From an uncultured Lachnospiraceae bacterium (GTDB lineage: Bacteria; Bacillota; Clostridia; Lachnospirales; Lachnospiraceae), in assembly GCA_902764045.1 (NCBI GenBank), contig CACWUI010000081.1, forward strand, positions 1 to 5,733: a stretch of 5,733 nucleotides of DNA. The letters run 5' to 3'. The position numbers and the translations under genes are program-made. Below, one piece after another: positions 1 to 5,732 of the stretch (its first letter is position 1; each line of letters opens with the position of its first letter). The notes beneath the pieces are model-generated. The model did no database searches. It worked only from the letters and a program-made list of their open reading frames with translations, and was not told the DNA's origin.

Positions 1-1200
1 GTGGGGGGAGGCTTTGCAGCAGCTGAAGAAAGTGTATTCCTTACCAAGTACGCTTCTCATGTAAATGTACTGGTCCGGGGAGACGATTTCAAATGTGCAA
101 AGCAGACTGCAGACGAGACAAAGAATCACCCGGATATAACCGTGTATTATAATACGGAGGTGGAAGAGGTTTCCGGAGATTCCGTACTCCGTCGGATAGT
201 TTATAAAAATAATAAAACCGGTGAAACAAAAGAGTTTGCACCGGAAAATGATACATTTGGTGTATTTGTGTTTGCGGGATATTCACCAAGTACCGATATC
301 TTCAAGGGTAAGGTTGAGCTTGATGAAAAGGGGTATGTTATCACGGATCGCAAACAGAAGACAAATGTAGACGGTATATATGCAGCAGGTGATGTGTGCA
401 TAAAGGATCTTCGCCAGGTGGTTACTGCTACAGGTGACGGGGCGCTGGCAGCTACAGAGCTGGAAAAATATGCACGAGAGATGGAAAAGAAGACAGGGAT
501 CACACCTGACAGACCCAAAGCTTCCGAAAAAAAGGAAAATGATGCGGCGTCGGCTTCAGGAACTGCAAGTAAGACAGCATCATCAGATGGCGATGACGGT
601 GAACTTTTCACTGCAGATATGAAGTCCCAGCTGGCCATGGTCTTTGAACGTATGGAGCATCCTCTTTTTCTTGAAATGTATCTTGATGACAGCCATCTTT
701 CAGAGGAACTCAAAGAATATATGGAGAGTCTGGCAGGACTGACAGACAAACTGACGGCAGAAATAGTTGAGGATACTGCAGGTGTAGAACTGCCTTGTGT
801 AAAAATATTCAGGGAAGATAAGACAGATGCGGGTATCGCTTTTCACGGCGTGCCCGGAGGACATGAGTTCAATTCTTTTGTACTGGGGATATATAATGCT
901 TCCGGAAAAGGACAGCAGATATCAGATGAGTCAAAGGCTAAGATAGAAGCCATAACAAAACCCGTAAATATGACGGTTATGGTCAGTCTGTCATGTACTA
1001 TGTGTCCTGATCTGGTGGTGGCAGCAGAAAAGATCGCATCCATGAATGATAATGTAAAAGTGGATGTGTACGATCTTGCTCATTTCCCTGAAATGAAAGA
1101 AAAGTATAACGTTATGAGCGTGCCGGCGTATATCGTAAACGGGGGACCGGTACAGTTCGGAAAGAAAAGTGTGGAACAGCTGTTGGAGCTTATAACGTAA
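1..1200 (+). CDS. FAD/NAD(P)-dependent disulfide reductase with C-terminal AhpF-like thioredoxin-fold domain (5' partial)
   Basis: This is the 3' part of a flavoprotein reductase; the first codon shown (GTG) is almost certainly an internal Val just before the dinucleotide-binding glycines, not a start. Visible residues 2-11 (GGGFAAAEES) are the NAD(P)-binding turn of the thioredoxin reductase family. Residues 125-131 (GIYAAGD) and the following LRQVVTATGDGALAA form the second FAD-binding segment. A low-complexity Lys/Ala/Ser/Asp linker runs from about 163 to 203. Residues about 203-399 resemble the N-terminal domain of E. coli AhpF, with the SLSCTMCPD redox motif (C332, C335) and the VMSVPA cis-proline segment (P375). 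The family passes electrons from NAD(P)H through FAD to a disulfide and on to a thioredoxin or peroxiredoxin partner in the cytoplasm. The reductase core's own CxxC normally lies just before GGG and so is outside the window. HRRxxxR, the usual NADPH-phosphate motif, is replaced by VRGDDFK. Family is confident; the partner is unknown. Confidence 0.9.
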   Translation: MGGGFAAAEESVFLTKYASHVNVLVRGDDFKCAKQTADETKNHPDITVYYNTEVEEVSGDSVLRRIVYKNNKTGETKEFAPENDTFGVFVFAGYSPSTDIFKGKVELDEKGYVITDRKQKTNVDGIYAAGDVCIKDLRQVVTATGDGALAATELEKYAREMEKKTGITPDRPKASEKKENDAASASGTASKTASSDGDDGELFTADMKSQLAMVFERMEHPLFLEMYLDDSHLSEELKEYMESLAGLTDKLTAEIVEDTAGVELPCVKIFREDKTDAGIAFHGVPGGHEFNSFVLGIYNASGKGQQISDESKAKIEAITKPVNMTVMVSLSCTMCPDLVVAAEKIASMNDNVKVDVYDLAHFPEMKEKYNVMSVPAYIVNGGPVQFGKKSVEQLLELIT

Positions 1201-1213
1201 AAGAAAGATAAAA

Positions 1214-1262
1214 AACACAAGGGCGGATCTTTCCGCCCTTGTGTTCTTTACTTTTTTCTTTT
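1214..1262 (+). terminator. Intrinsic terminator after the reductase gene
   Basis: A perfect 14-bp inverted repeat, AACACAAGGGCGGA (1214-1227) and TCCGCCCTTGTGTT (1232-1245), encloses a TCTT tetraloop. The T-rich run CTTTACTTTTTTCTTTT follows at 1246-1262. The hairpin starts 14 bases after the reductase stop codon. It is a textbook rho-independent terminator and separates the reductase from the aminopeptidase. Confidence 0.93.
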
Positions 1263-1286
1263 AAACAGTGATACGATCAAAGAGAT

Positions 1287-1314
1287 AATAAAAATAACCG
1301 CATAAATTTTTATT
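1287..1314. repeat. AT-only inverted repeat upstream of aminopeptidase gene
   Basis: AATAAAAAT (1287-1295) and ATTTTTATT (1306-1314) are perfect 9-base inverted arms around a 10-base spacer. The arms contain no G or C, so an RNA hairpin would be weak, though GCTG and six T residues follow. It could be a weak second terminator, a protein-binding dyad, or chance in AT-rich DNA. Confidence 0.3.
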
Positions 1315-1340
1315 GCTGTTTTTTAACTTTCAGTTAAAAT
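1313..1340 (+). promoter_or_regulatory. Possible sigma-A promoter for the aminopeptidase gene
   Basis: TTGCTG (1313-1318) and TAAAAT (1335-1340), 16 bases apart, are the best -35/-10 pair I can find between the upstream terminator and the start at 1396. The -35 box matches consensus only in its TTG. A start near 1347 would give an untranslated leader of about 50 bases. Confidence 0.3.
1321..1339. repeat. Perfect 8-bp dyad overlapping the possible -10 element (candidate operator)
   Basis: TTTTAACT (1321-1328) and AGTTAAAA (1332-1339) are perfect inverted arms separated by TTC. The right arm overlaps the candidate -10 box, where a repressor would block polymerase. A smaller 8-base palindrome, CACCGGTG, lies at 1366-1373 nearer the gene. 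No regulator is identified. Confidence 0.35.
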
Positions 1341-1395
1341 GTAATCATCAATAATTTACGGATATCACCGGTGTAAAAAAGAGAAGGGTTTAAAC

Positions 1396-3192
1396 ATGGT
1401 CGAAACAATCAAAACACGTATTGATTCATTAAGAAAAAAGATGCAGGGAGCAGGGGCGGATATCTGTCTGATAACAGGCGGGGACTATCATATGTCCGAG
1501 TACTCAGGGGATTTTTTTGCGACGCGGGAATTTTTCTCGGGTTTTACCGGATCGGCGGGGACACTGGTATTTACAGTGGATAAAGCCTTCCTTTTTACCG
1601 ACGGCAGATACTTTACACAGGCTGAAAATGAACTTGAAGGAACCGGCATTACCCTCATGAGGAGTGGGACGGAAGGTGTGCCTACGGTAAAGGAGCATAT
1701 AAAAGATCTGACTGAAAAGTCAGGCGATGCAACTCTTGCATTTGACGGGCGTACCGTAAGTGCGGGGATTGGTGCGGATCTGGAAAAGATACAGGGCTTA
1801 AGCCTGATATCAGATCTTGACCCGGCAGAGGGAATATGGAAAGACAGACCTGCATTTCCCTCATCAGAGATCTTTTATCTTGAGGAAATATATTCCGGTG
1901 AGTCATCGGAAAGCAAACTGAAAAGGATCCGGGAGGTTATGAAAGAGAGGGGAGCGGATATCCATGTGACAGCTTCCCTTGATGATATTGCCTGGACTTT
2001 AAATCTTCGGGGAAAGGACGTTGCATGCAATCCCGTATTTATGTCTTACCTTCTGATAGAGCAGAATGATGCGGTTCTTTTTGTTCAGGATAGAGCGTTG
2101 ACGCCGGATGTTAAAAAGTATTTGGAGACCATAGGCGTAACCGTTATGGATTATAAAGATTTTTATAAGGTCTGCGAAGAAAGAAAAAAAGCGGGACTTG
2201 TCTTTCTTGCGGACAAAAAAAGGATCAACTACCGCATTTACCGGATCATAAAAGACGAAAGAAATGTTTTTAAGGATAACCCCGCGGTGCTTTTTAAGGC
2301 AGTAAAGAATGAAACGGAAATAAAGAATCTCACGGAATTACACAAAGAAGACGGCGCCTGCGTCACCCGTCTGATGATGTGGGCAAAGAGCCTTGGAGAC
2401 GGAGAAGCCACCGAACTTGACGCGGCAGAGTATGTGGATTCATTAAGAAAAAAGATCAGGGATTTTTTCGACTTCAGCTTTCCCACCATCAGTGCATTCG
2501 GCGCTAATGCTGCCATGATGCACTACAGCGCCGGTCCTGAAAGCAACACTGTCATAAGAAAGGGCGGCATGCTCCTGGTGGATTCGGGAGGCCAGTATCT
2601 GAGAGGTACCACGGACATTACCAGGACCGTTGCCATAGGCGAAGCAAACGGTGAGATGAAAAAGGCATTTACCCTTACGCTCAAAGGGATGCTTGCTCTG
2701 GCGGATGCGGTGTTTTTAAAAGGGTGTTCCGGTTATAGCCTGGATATTCTGGCAAGGGAGCCTCTTTGGAGAGAGGGGATCGATTACCGCTGCGGCACGG
2801 GGCACGGTGTGGGATATATGTTAAATGTCCACGAATCTCCCAATGCATTCCGCTGGAAATACACACCCGGGATCAGTGAGATCGCAGAACTGGAGCCCGG
2901 CATGGTGACCACGGACGAGCCGGGAGTATACGAGACCGGGAAGTTCGGTATCAGGATAGAAAACGAGCTGCTTTGCGAAAAGGCATTTGAGAATGAGTAC
3001 GGGACCTTTTTAAGGTTTAAGACCCTGACTCTTGCTCCCATAGATCTTGATCTGATCGATGTGCGGTATATGAACGAAGACGATGTAAAGAGGCTGAATG
3101 AGTATCATAAAAAAGTACGGGAGGAGCTGATGCCTCTGATGGAAACGCCGGAGGAAAAAAAGTTTTTGGAAGAGTACACCTCGGAAATTTAA
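1396..3192 (+). CDS. pepP: Xaa-Pro aminopeptidase (aminopeptidase P, three-domain M24 family)
   Basis: Removes the N-terminal residue from peptides whose second residue is proline; a cytoplasmic two-metal hydrolase. The 598 residues match the long three-domain form, like eukaryotic XPNPEP1, rather than the roughly 440-residue E. coli PepP. Domain 1 (about 1-130) is creatinase-N-like, with the family signature GFTGSAGTL and TDGRYF. Domain 2 (about 131-310) is a second creatinase-N-like fold. The pita-bread M24 domain (about 315-535) carries all five metal ligands: D396 (VDSGGQY), D407 (TTDITRT), H470 (GTGHGVG), E508 (DEPGVY) and E522 (RIENE). H376 (MHYSAGPE) and H479 (NVHESP) are the expected substrate-pocket histidines. 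A C-terminal M24_C extension follows. ATG 1396 is preceded by AGAAGGG at 1382-1388 with good spacing. It appears monocistronic between the upstream terminator and a 278-base gap. Substrate preference cannot be read from sequence. Confidence 0.95.
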   Translation: MVETIKTRIDSLRKKMQGAGADICLITGGDYHMSEYSGDFFATREFFSGFTGSAGTLVFTVDKAFLFTDGRYFTQAENELEGTGITLMRSGTEGVPTVKEHIKDLTEKSGDATLAFDGRTVSAGIGADLEKIQGLSLISDLDPAEGIWKDRPAFPSSEIFYLEEIYSGESSESKLKRIREVMKERGADIHVTASLDDIAWTLNLRGKDVACNPVFMSYLLIEQNDAVLFVQDRALTPDVKKYLETIGVTVMDYKDFYKVCEERKKAGLVFLADKKRINYRIYRIIKDERNVFKDNPAVLFKAVKNETEIKNLTELHKEDGACVTRLMMWAKSLGDGEATELDAAEYVDSLRKKIRDFFDFSFPTISAFGANAAMMHYSAGPESNTVIRKGGMLLVDSGGQYLRGTTDITRTVAIGEANGEMKKAFTLTLKGMLALADAVFLKGCSGYSLDILAREPLWREGIDYRCGTGHGVGYMLNVHESPNAFRWKYTPGISEIAELEPGMVTTDEPGVYETGKFGIRIENELLCEKAFENEYGTFLRFKTLTLAPIDLDLIDVRYMNEDDVKRLNEYHKKVREELMPLMETPEEKKFLEEYTSEI

Positions 3193-3205
3193 GCAGAGAT
3201 CGTCC

Positions 3206-3250
3206 CCCTGTCCCTCTAATATCCCCCGACAGGGTTATATATACTTTTAT
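3206..3250 (+). terminator. Weak candidate terminator after the aminopeptidase gene
   Basis: CCCTGTC (3206-3212) and GACAGGG (3228-3234) are perfect 7-base inverted arms around a 15-base loop. TTATATATACTTTTAT follows. The position, 14 bases past the stop codon, suits a terminator, but the long loop and interrupted T tract make it weak. Confidence 0.35.
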
Positions 3251-3282
3251 TTCATAATCGCGCTCAAATGACAGTGAAATGA

Positions 3283-3430
3283 AAAAATGGGTGCCCGATG
3301 CCGTTCCCAAATCCATCCTCATTGCAAACAGCTACCCTGGTATGGAACGCGACGGGAGACACCCGTGGTTTTAATGCTTGCAAAAGATAGAGAAAACCGA
3401 TTCCAACCCGTCTTAAATTATCCCATTTTT
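3283..3430 (+). promoter_or_regulatory. Candidate structured leader RNA (attenuator or riboswitch-like) upstream of ilvA
   Basis: Three complementary sets are nested here. P1 is AAAAATGGG (3283-3291) with CCCATTTTT (3422-3430), 9 perfect pairs. P2 runs from 3287-3307 to 3344-3366 with about 19 pairs: ATGGGTG/CACCCGT (one G-U pair), an AGA bulge at 3357-3359, CCCG/CGGG, a small mismatch, then CGTTCC/GGAACG capped by a 36-base loop. P3 is GGTTTT (3367-3372) with AAAACC (3393-3398). The base of P2 competes with P1 for GGG 3289-3291, and GACGGG (3351-3356) can pair instead with CCCGTC (3407-3412). The element ends 40 bases before the ilvA start. Such competing helices are typical of cis-acting RNA switches. 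I recognise no known class: there is no exact T-box sequence and no TPP, SAM or lysine core. It could also be a palindromic intergenic repeat. Pairings are seen; function is inferred. Confidence 0.4.
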
Positions 3431-3441
3431 AAGAATACAAT
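3413..3441 (+). promoter_or_regulatory. Possible proximal promoter of ilvA
   Basis: TTAAAT (3413-3418) and TACAAT (3436-3441) are 17 bases apart. Transcription would begin near 3448, leaving a leader of about 23 bases that omits the structured element. The -35 match is poor. A CATAAT at 3253-3258, lacking a recognisable -35, could instead start a transcript that includes the structure. Confidence 0.25.
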
Positions 3442-3470
3442 TATCATAAGAAAAAAAACAAGAGGTTACC

Positions 3471-4691
3471 ATGACGGAAATATTAAGTTCAGATGAGATC
3501 GAAAAAGCAGCGGCTATCGTAAAAAACGTAACTGCCCGGACAGAACTGGTGCACAGCGCTTTTTTTAGTGCATTAAGCGGAAATGACATTTACCTGAAGC
3601 CGGAGAATATGCAGTACACAGGTTCGTATAAGATCAGAGGCGCTTATTATAAGATAAGTACAATGTCGGACGATGAGCGCAGTAAAGGCCTTATCACCGC
3701 CTCTGCGGGCAATCACGCGCAGGGGGTTGCTTACGCCGCAAAGGAATACGGCGTTAAGGCCACGGTGGTCATGCCCACCACCACGCCGCTTATAAAAGTA
3801 AACAGGACAAAGGCAAACGGCGCGCATGTGATCCTGCATGGAGATGTTTACGATGATGCCTGTGCCTATGCCACGAAGCTGGCAGAAGAGCAGGGTCTTG
3901 TTTTTGTGCATCCATTTAATGATCTGCGTGTGGCTGCCGGCCAGGGTACCGTGGCAGTGGAGGTACTTGAGGAACTGCCGGATGCGGATATCATACTTGT
4001 GCCTGTGGGCGGCGGGGGTCTGGCTACGGGAACGGCGGCCTTTGCCAAGCAGAAAAATCCGGATATAAAGATAATAGGAGTGGAGCCGGAGGGAGCCGCG
4101 TGTCTTAAGGCTTCTTTTGAGGCGGGAGAGGTGGTTACCATTCCTTATATCAATACCATCGCCGACGGAACCGCGGTGCAGACTCCCGGGGACAAATTGT
4201 TTTATTATCTTGAAAAATATCTCGATGACATCATCACCATTCCGGATGAGGAGCTTATCGTGGCATATCTGGATATGGTGGAAAATCATAAAATGATCGT
4301 GGAAAACTCCGGGCTGCTGAGTGTCGCAGCCATAAAGCATCTGGACTGCAAGGGGAAAAAGATCGTATCCATCCTTTCCGGTGGCAATATGGACGTCATT
4401 ACCATGTCATCAGTTATATCCCAGGGGCTTGTACTGCGCAGCCGTATATTTACGGTATCCGTTCTCCTGCCGGATAAGCCCGGGGAACTGGTCAGGGTAT
4501 CGGACATCATCGCAAAAAACAACGGAAATGTCATAGGTCTTGAGCACAACCAGTTTGTAAGCATAAACAGAAATGCCGCGGTGGAGCTTCAGATAACCAT
4601 AGAGGCCTTCGGCAGCGAGCACAAACATGCCATTGTAAAAGCGCTTGAAGAGGCAGGGCTCACCCCGCGGATCGTAAATGTGAGGTTGTAA
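3471..4691 (+). CDS. ilvA: Threonine ammonia-lyase (threonine dehydratase), medium form with ACT-like domain
   Basis: PLP enzyme converting L-threonine to 2-oxobutanoate and ammonia, the entry to isoleucine synthesis or, in catabolic versions, to propionate and ATP formation. The 406 residues comprise a fold-type II PLP domain (about 1-320) and one C-terminal ACT-like regulatory domain (about 327-406, beginning RIFTVSVLLPDKPGEL). K54 in GSYKIRGA is the Schiff-base lysine. SAGNHAQG (78-85) contacts substrate and cofactor, the VGGGGL loop (179-184) binds the phosphate, and SGGNMD (303-308) lies near the pyridine nitrogen. The length suits the single-ACT medium form, longer than E. coli TdcB (about 330) and shorter than two-ACT E. 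coli IlvA (about 514). ATG 3471 follows AGAGG at 3461-3465 with rather short spacing. The upstream leader is highly structured and may control expression. Whether the role is anabolic or catabolic cannot be decided here; no other ilv gene is in view. Confidence 0.95.
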   Translation: MTEILSSDEIEKAAAIVKNVTARTELVHSAFFSALSGNDIYLKPENMQYTGSYKIRGAYYKISTMSDDERSKGLITASAGNHAQGVAYAAKEYGVKATVVMPTTTPLIKVNRTKANGAHVILHGDVYDDACAYATKLAEEQGLVFVHPFNDLRVAAGQGTVAVEVLEELPDADIILVPVGGGGLATGTAAFAKQKNPDIKIIGVEPEGAACLKASFEAGEVVTIPYINTIADGTAVQTPGDKLFYYLEKYLDDIITIPDEELIVAYLDMVENHKMIVENSGLLSVAAIKHLDCKGKKIVSILSGGNMDVITMSSVISQGLVLRSRIFTVSVLLPDKPGELVRVSDIIAKNNGNVIGLEHNQFVSINRNAAVELQITIEAFGSEHKHAIVKALEEAGLTPRIVNVRL

Positions 4692-4697
4692 AAAAGG

Positions 4698-4705
4698 TGT
4701 ATAAT
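4698..4705 (+). promoter_or_regulatory. Candidate -10 element for the potassium channel gene
   Basis: TATAAT (4700-4705) is a perfect -10 box, directly preceded by TG, in the 57-base gap between ilvA and the channel gene. No recognisable -35 sits 16-18 bases upstream, inside the end of ilvA. A start near 4712 would leave about 37 bases of leader. No terminator separates the genes, so read-through from ilvA is also possible. Confidence 0.4.
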
Positions 4706-4748
4706 AAATCCGTATCAGAGTGTAGCATTACTGAAAAGGACTGAAAAT

Positions 4749-5177
4749 ATGAAGAGTTTTCGTTTACTGTTAAAACTGCTTAGGGAAACACATACTGTTA
4801 AGATATGGATGATCTTTCTGGCGTTCTTTTTCGTCTGTGCATTTATTGTATGGTTCAGGGAGCCGGAGATACAGTCTTTTCCAGATGCAATGTGGTACTG
4901 CTATGCGGTGGTGACCACAGTGGGCTTCGGAGACATGGTCGTCCATTCACATCTGGCAAGGATCCTTTCGGTGATATTGTCGATATATGCTGTAGTAATA
5001 ATTGCCATCACCACCGGTGTGATCGTAAACTTCTTTAATCAGATGCTGGAGATCAGGAAAAAAAATACCCTTGCGGAATTTGTGGATAAATTAGAGCATT
5101 TGCCGGATCTTTCCAAAGACGAACTGGAGGATCTGTCAAAACGGGTCAGGAAATTTAAGGAAAATATGAAGAAATAA
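4749..5177 (+). CDS. Two-transmembrane potassium channel (KcsA-like pore, no RCK domain)
   Basis: A small integral membrane protein of 142 residues with one pore domain, expected to form a tetrameric K+ channel. A basic N-terminus leads into TM1 (about 19-36, rich in Phe, Ala and Ile). The pore helix follows at about 43-56, then the selectivity filter TVGFGD (57-62) and TM2 (about 70-96), with G90 as a plausible gating hinge. The tail (about 97-142) is cytoplasmic, highly charged and predicted helical, possibly a short coiled coil stabilising the tetramer. Phe replaces the Tyr of the KcsA filter TVGYGD, a substitution found in natural K+ channels. There is no voltage-sensor segment and no nucleotide-binding RCK domain. 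ATG 4749 follows AAAGGA (4735-4740) with 8-base spacing. The broken regulator begins 15 bases after its stop, suggesting co-transcription. Selectivity for K+ is inferred from the filter; the gating signal is unknown. Confidence 0.9.
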   Translation: MKSFRLLLKLLRETHTVKIWMIFLAFFFVCAFIVWFREPEIQSFPDAMWYCYAVVTTVGFGDMVVHSHLARILSVILSIYAVVIIAITTGVIVNFFNQMLEIRKKNTLAEFVDKLEHLPDLSKDELEDLSKRVRKFKENMKK

Positions 5178-5192
5178 AAAGGAGAAGATATC

Positions 5193-5686
5193 ATGGCAAA
5201 AAAATCTAATCAGAAATTAAAGATATTATATCTGGCAGACATTTTCCTTAAAGAAACAGATGAAGACCATCCTCTGACCATAAAAGAGATAACGGACAGA
5301 TTAAAAATGTATGACATTTCCGCATTGATAAAATGCTGAAGATAACTATGACGGAAAACAAACGTGAGGGCAGATCGTTTTTTAAGGATTTTGACATGCC
5401 CAAATACACTAAAAGTGTTTTCGGGATGTTCCGTGGTGAGACAAAGAGGATCACCATACAGGCGGAAAATGATATGGCAGGGGTGATCATCGACAGATTC
5501 GGAAAGGATATCAGCATGATCCCGGATGATGCCGGTCATTTTCACACAACCGTGAACGTTATGCTCAGTCCCCAGTTTCTTGCCTGGATAATATCTCTCG
5601 GTGAGGGCGTGCGCATAACCGCGCCGGATGAGGCAGTGGATATGATGAAAGATGAGATAAAGAGGCTGAGGCGGATGTACAGGTAA
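5193..5686 (+). pseudogene. WYL-domain transcriptional regulator, disrupted by internal out-of-frame deletion
   Basis: The first 44 codons from ATG 5193 (MAKKSNQKLKILYLADIFLK onward, through LTIKEITDRL to DISA) match the start of the winged-helix domain of WYL regulators, with AAGGAG at 5179-5184 and 8-base spacing. After codon 44 the frame reads LIKC and stops at 5337-5339. Homology resumes in another frame at GAT 5327 with DKMLKITMTENKREG, continuing through the family's C-terminal domain (FDMPKYTKSVFGMF, VIIDRFGKD, LSPQFLAWI) to the stop at 5684-5686. In intact relatives, as I know the family, the DISA segment is followed by RKTLYDDIEAL and the C-part is preceded by HYRV, so roughly 160 codons are missing at about 5324-5326. 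The lost piece contains the recognition helix and the WYL core. The C-terminal frame has an ATG at 5333 but no ribosome binding site. A functional repressor is very unlikely. Which genes it once controlled is unknown; the channel gene just upstream is a candidate. Confidence 0.85.
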
Positions 5687-5702
5687 AACCGGGAATAATA
5701 TC

Positions 5703-5732
5703 ATGACAAATGGGGTTTAACGGGTGTATAAT
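5703..5732 (+). promoter_or_regulatory. Sigma-A-type promoter for a gene beyond the window
   Basis: ATGACA (5703-5708) matches the -35 consensus at five of six bases. TATAAT (5727-5732) is a perfect -10, and the spacer is 18 bases. It lies just after the regulator remnant and points rightward, so transcription would start around 5739, outside the window. This is the best promoter in the window. Confidence 0.65.

Noticed and set aside
1..3. GTG at position 1 as the real start of the reductase
   Set aside because: It codes for the Val directly before the GGG nucleotide-binding turn. Family members have a whole FAD domain and a CxxC upstream, so the gene is cut by the window edge.
201..749. Minus-strand open frame of 182 codons
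   Set aside because: It is antisense to the reductase gene, Ser-rich and without recognisable motifs; the Ser-richness arises from the complementary strand of the coding sequence.
3331..3370. T-box-like string TGGAACGCG upstream of ilvA
   Set aside because: The conserved T-box core is TGGNACCGCG. This copy lacks one C, the preceding AGGG is disrupted, and there is too little upstream sequence for a normal Stem I with a specifier loop.
3279..3374. Possible 31-residue leader peptide (MKKWVPDAVPKSILIANSYP...) upstream of ilvA
   Set aside because: No ribosome binding site precedes the ATG, and there is no run of Ile, Thr, Val or Leu codons beyond one Ile-Leu-Ile. The interval is better explained by base pairing.
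3287..3496. 69-residue reading frame overlapping the start of ilvA
   Set aside because: It has no ribosome binding site, no recognisable domain and an odd composition, and it runs through the structured leader into the well-supported start of ilvA in another frame.
3573..4340. Long open frame of 255 codons on the minus strand
   Set aside because: It lies wholly within threonine ammonia-lyase, whose catalytic motifs are intact, and its translation shows no family features. It is a shadow of the real gene.
5333..5686. Independent 117-residue gene for the C-terminal part of the WYL regulator
   Set aside because: The ATG at 5333 corresponds to an internal Met (DKMLKI) in full-length relatives and has no ribosome binding site, so the segment is annotated as part of one pseudogene.
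5210..5704. Minus-strand open frame of 164 codons at the right end
   Set aside because: It is antisense to the WYL remnant, which has clear homology on the plus strand. No ribosome binding site or motif supports it.
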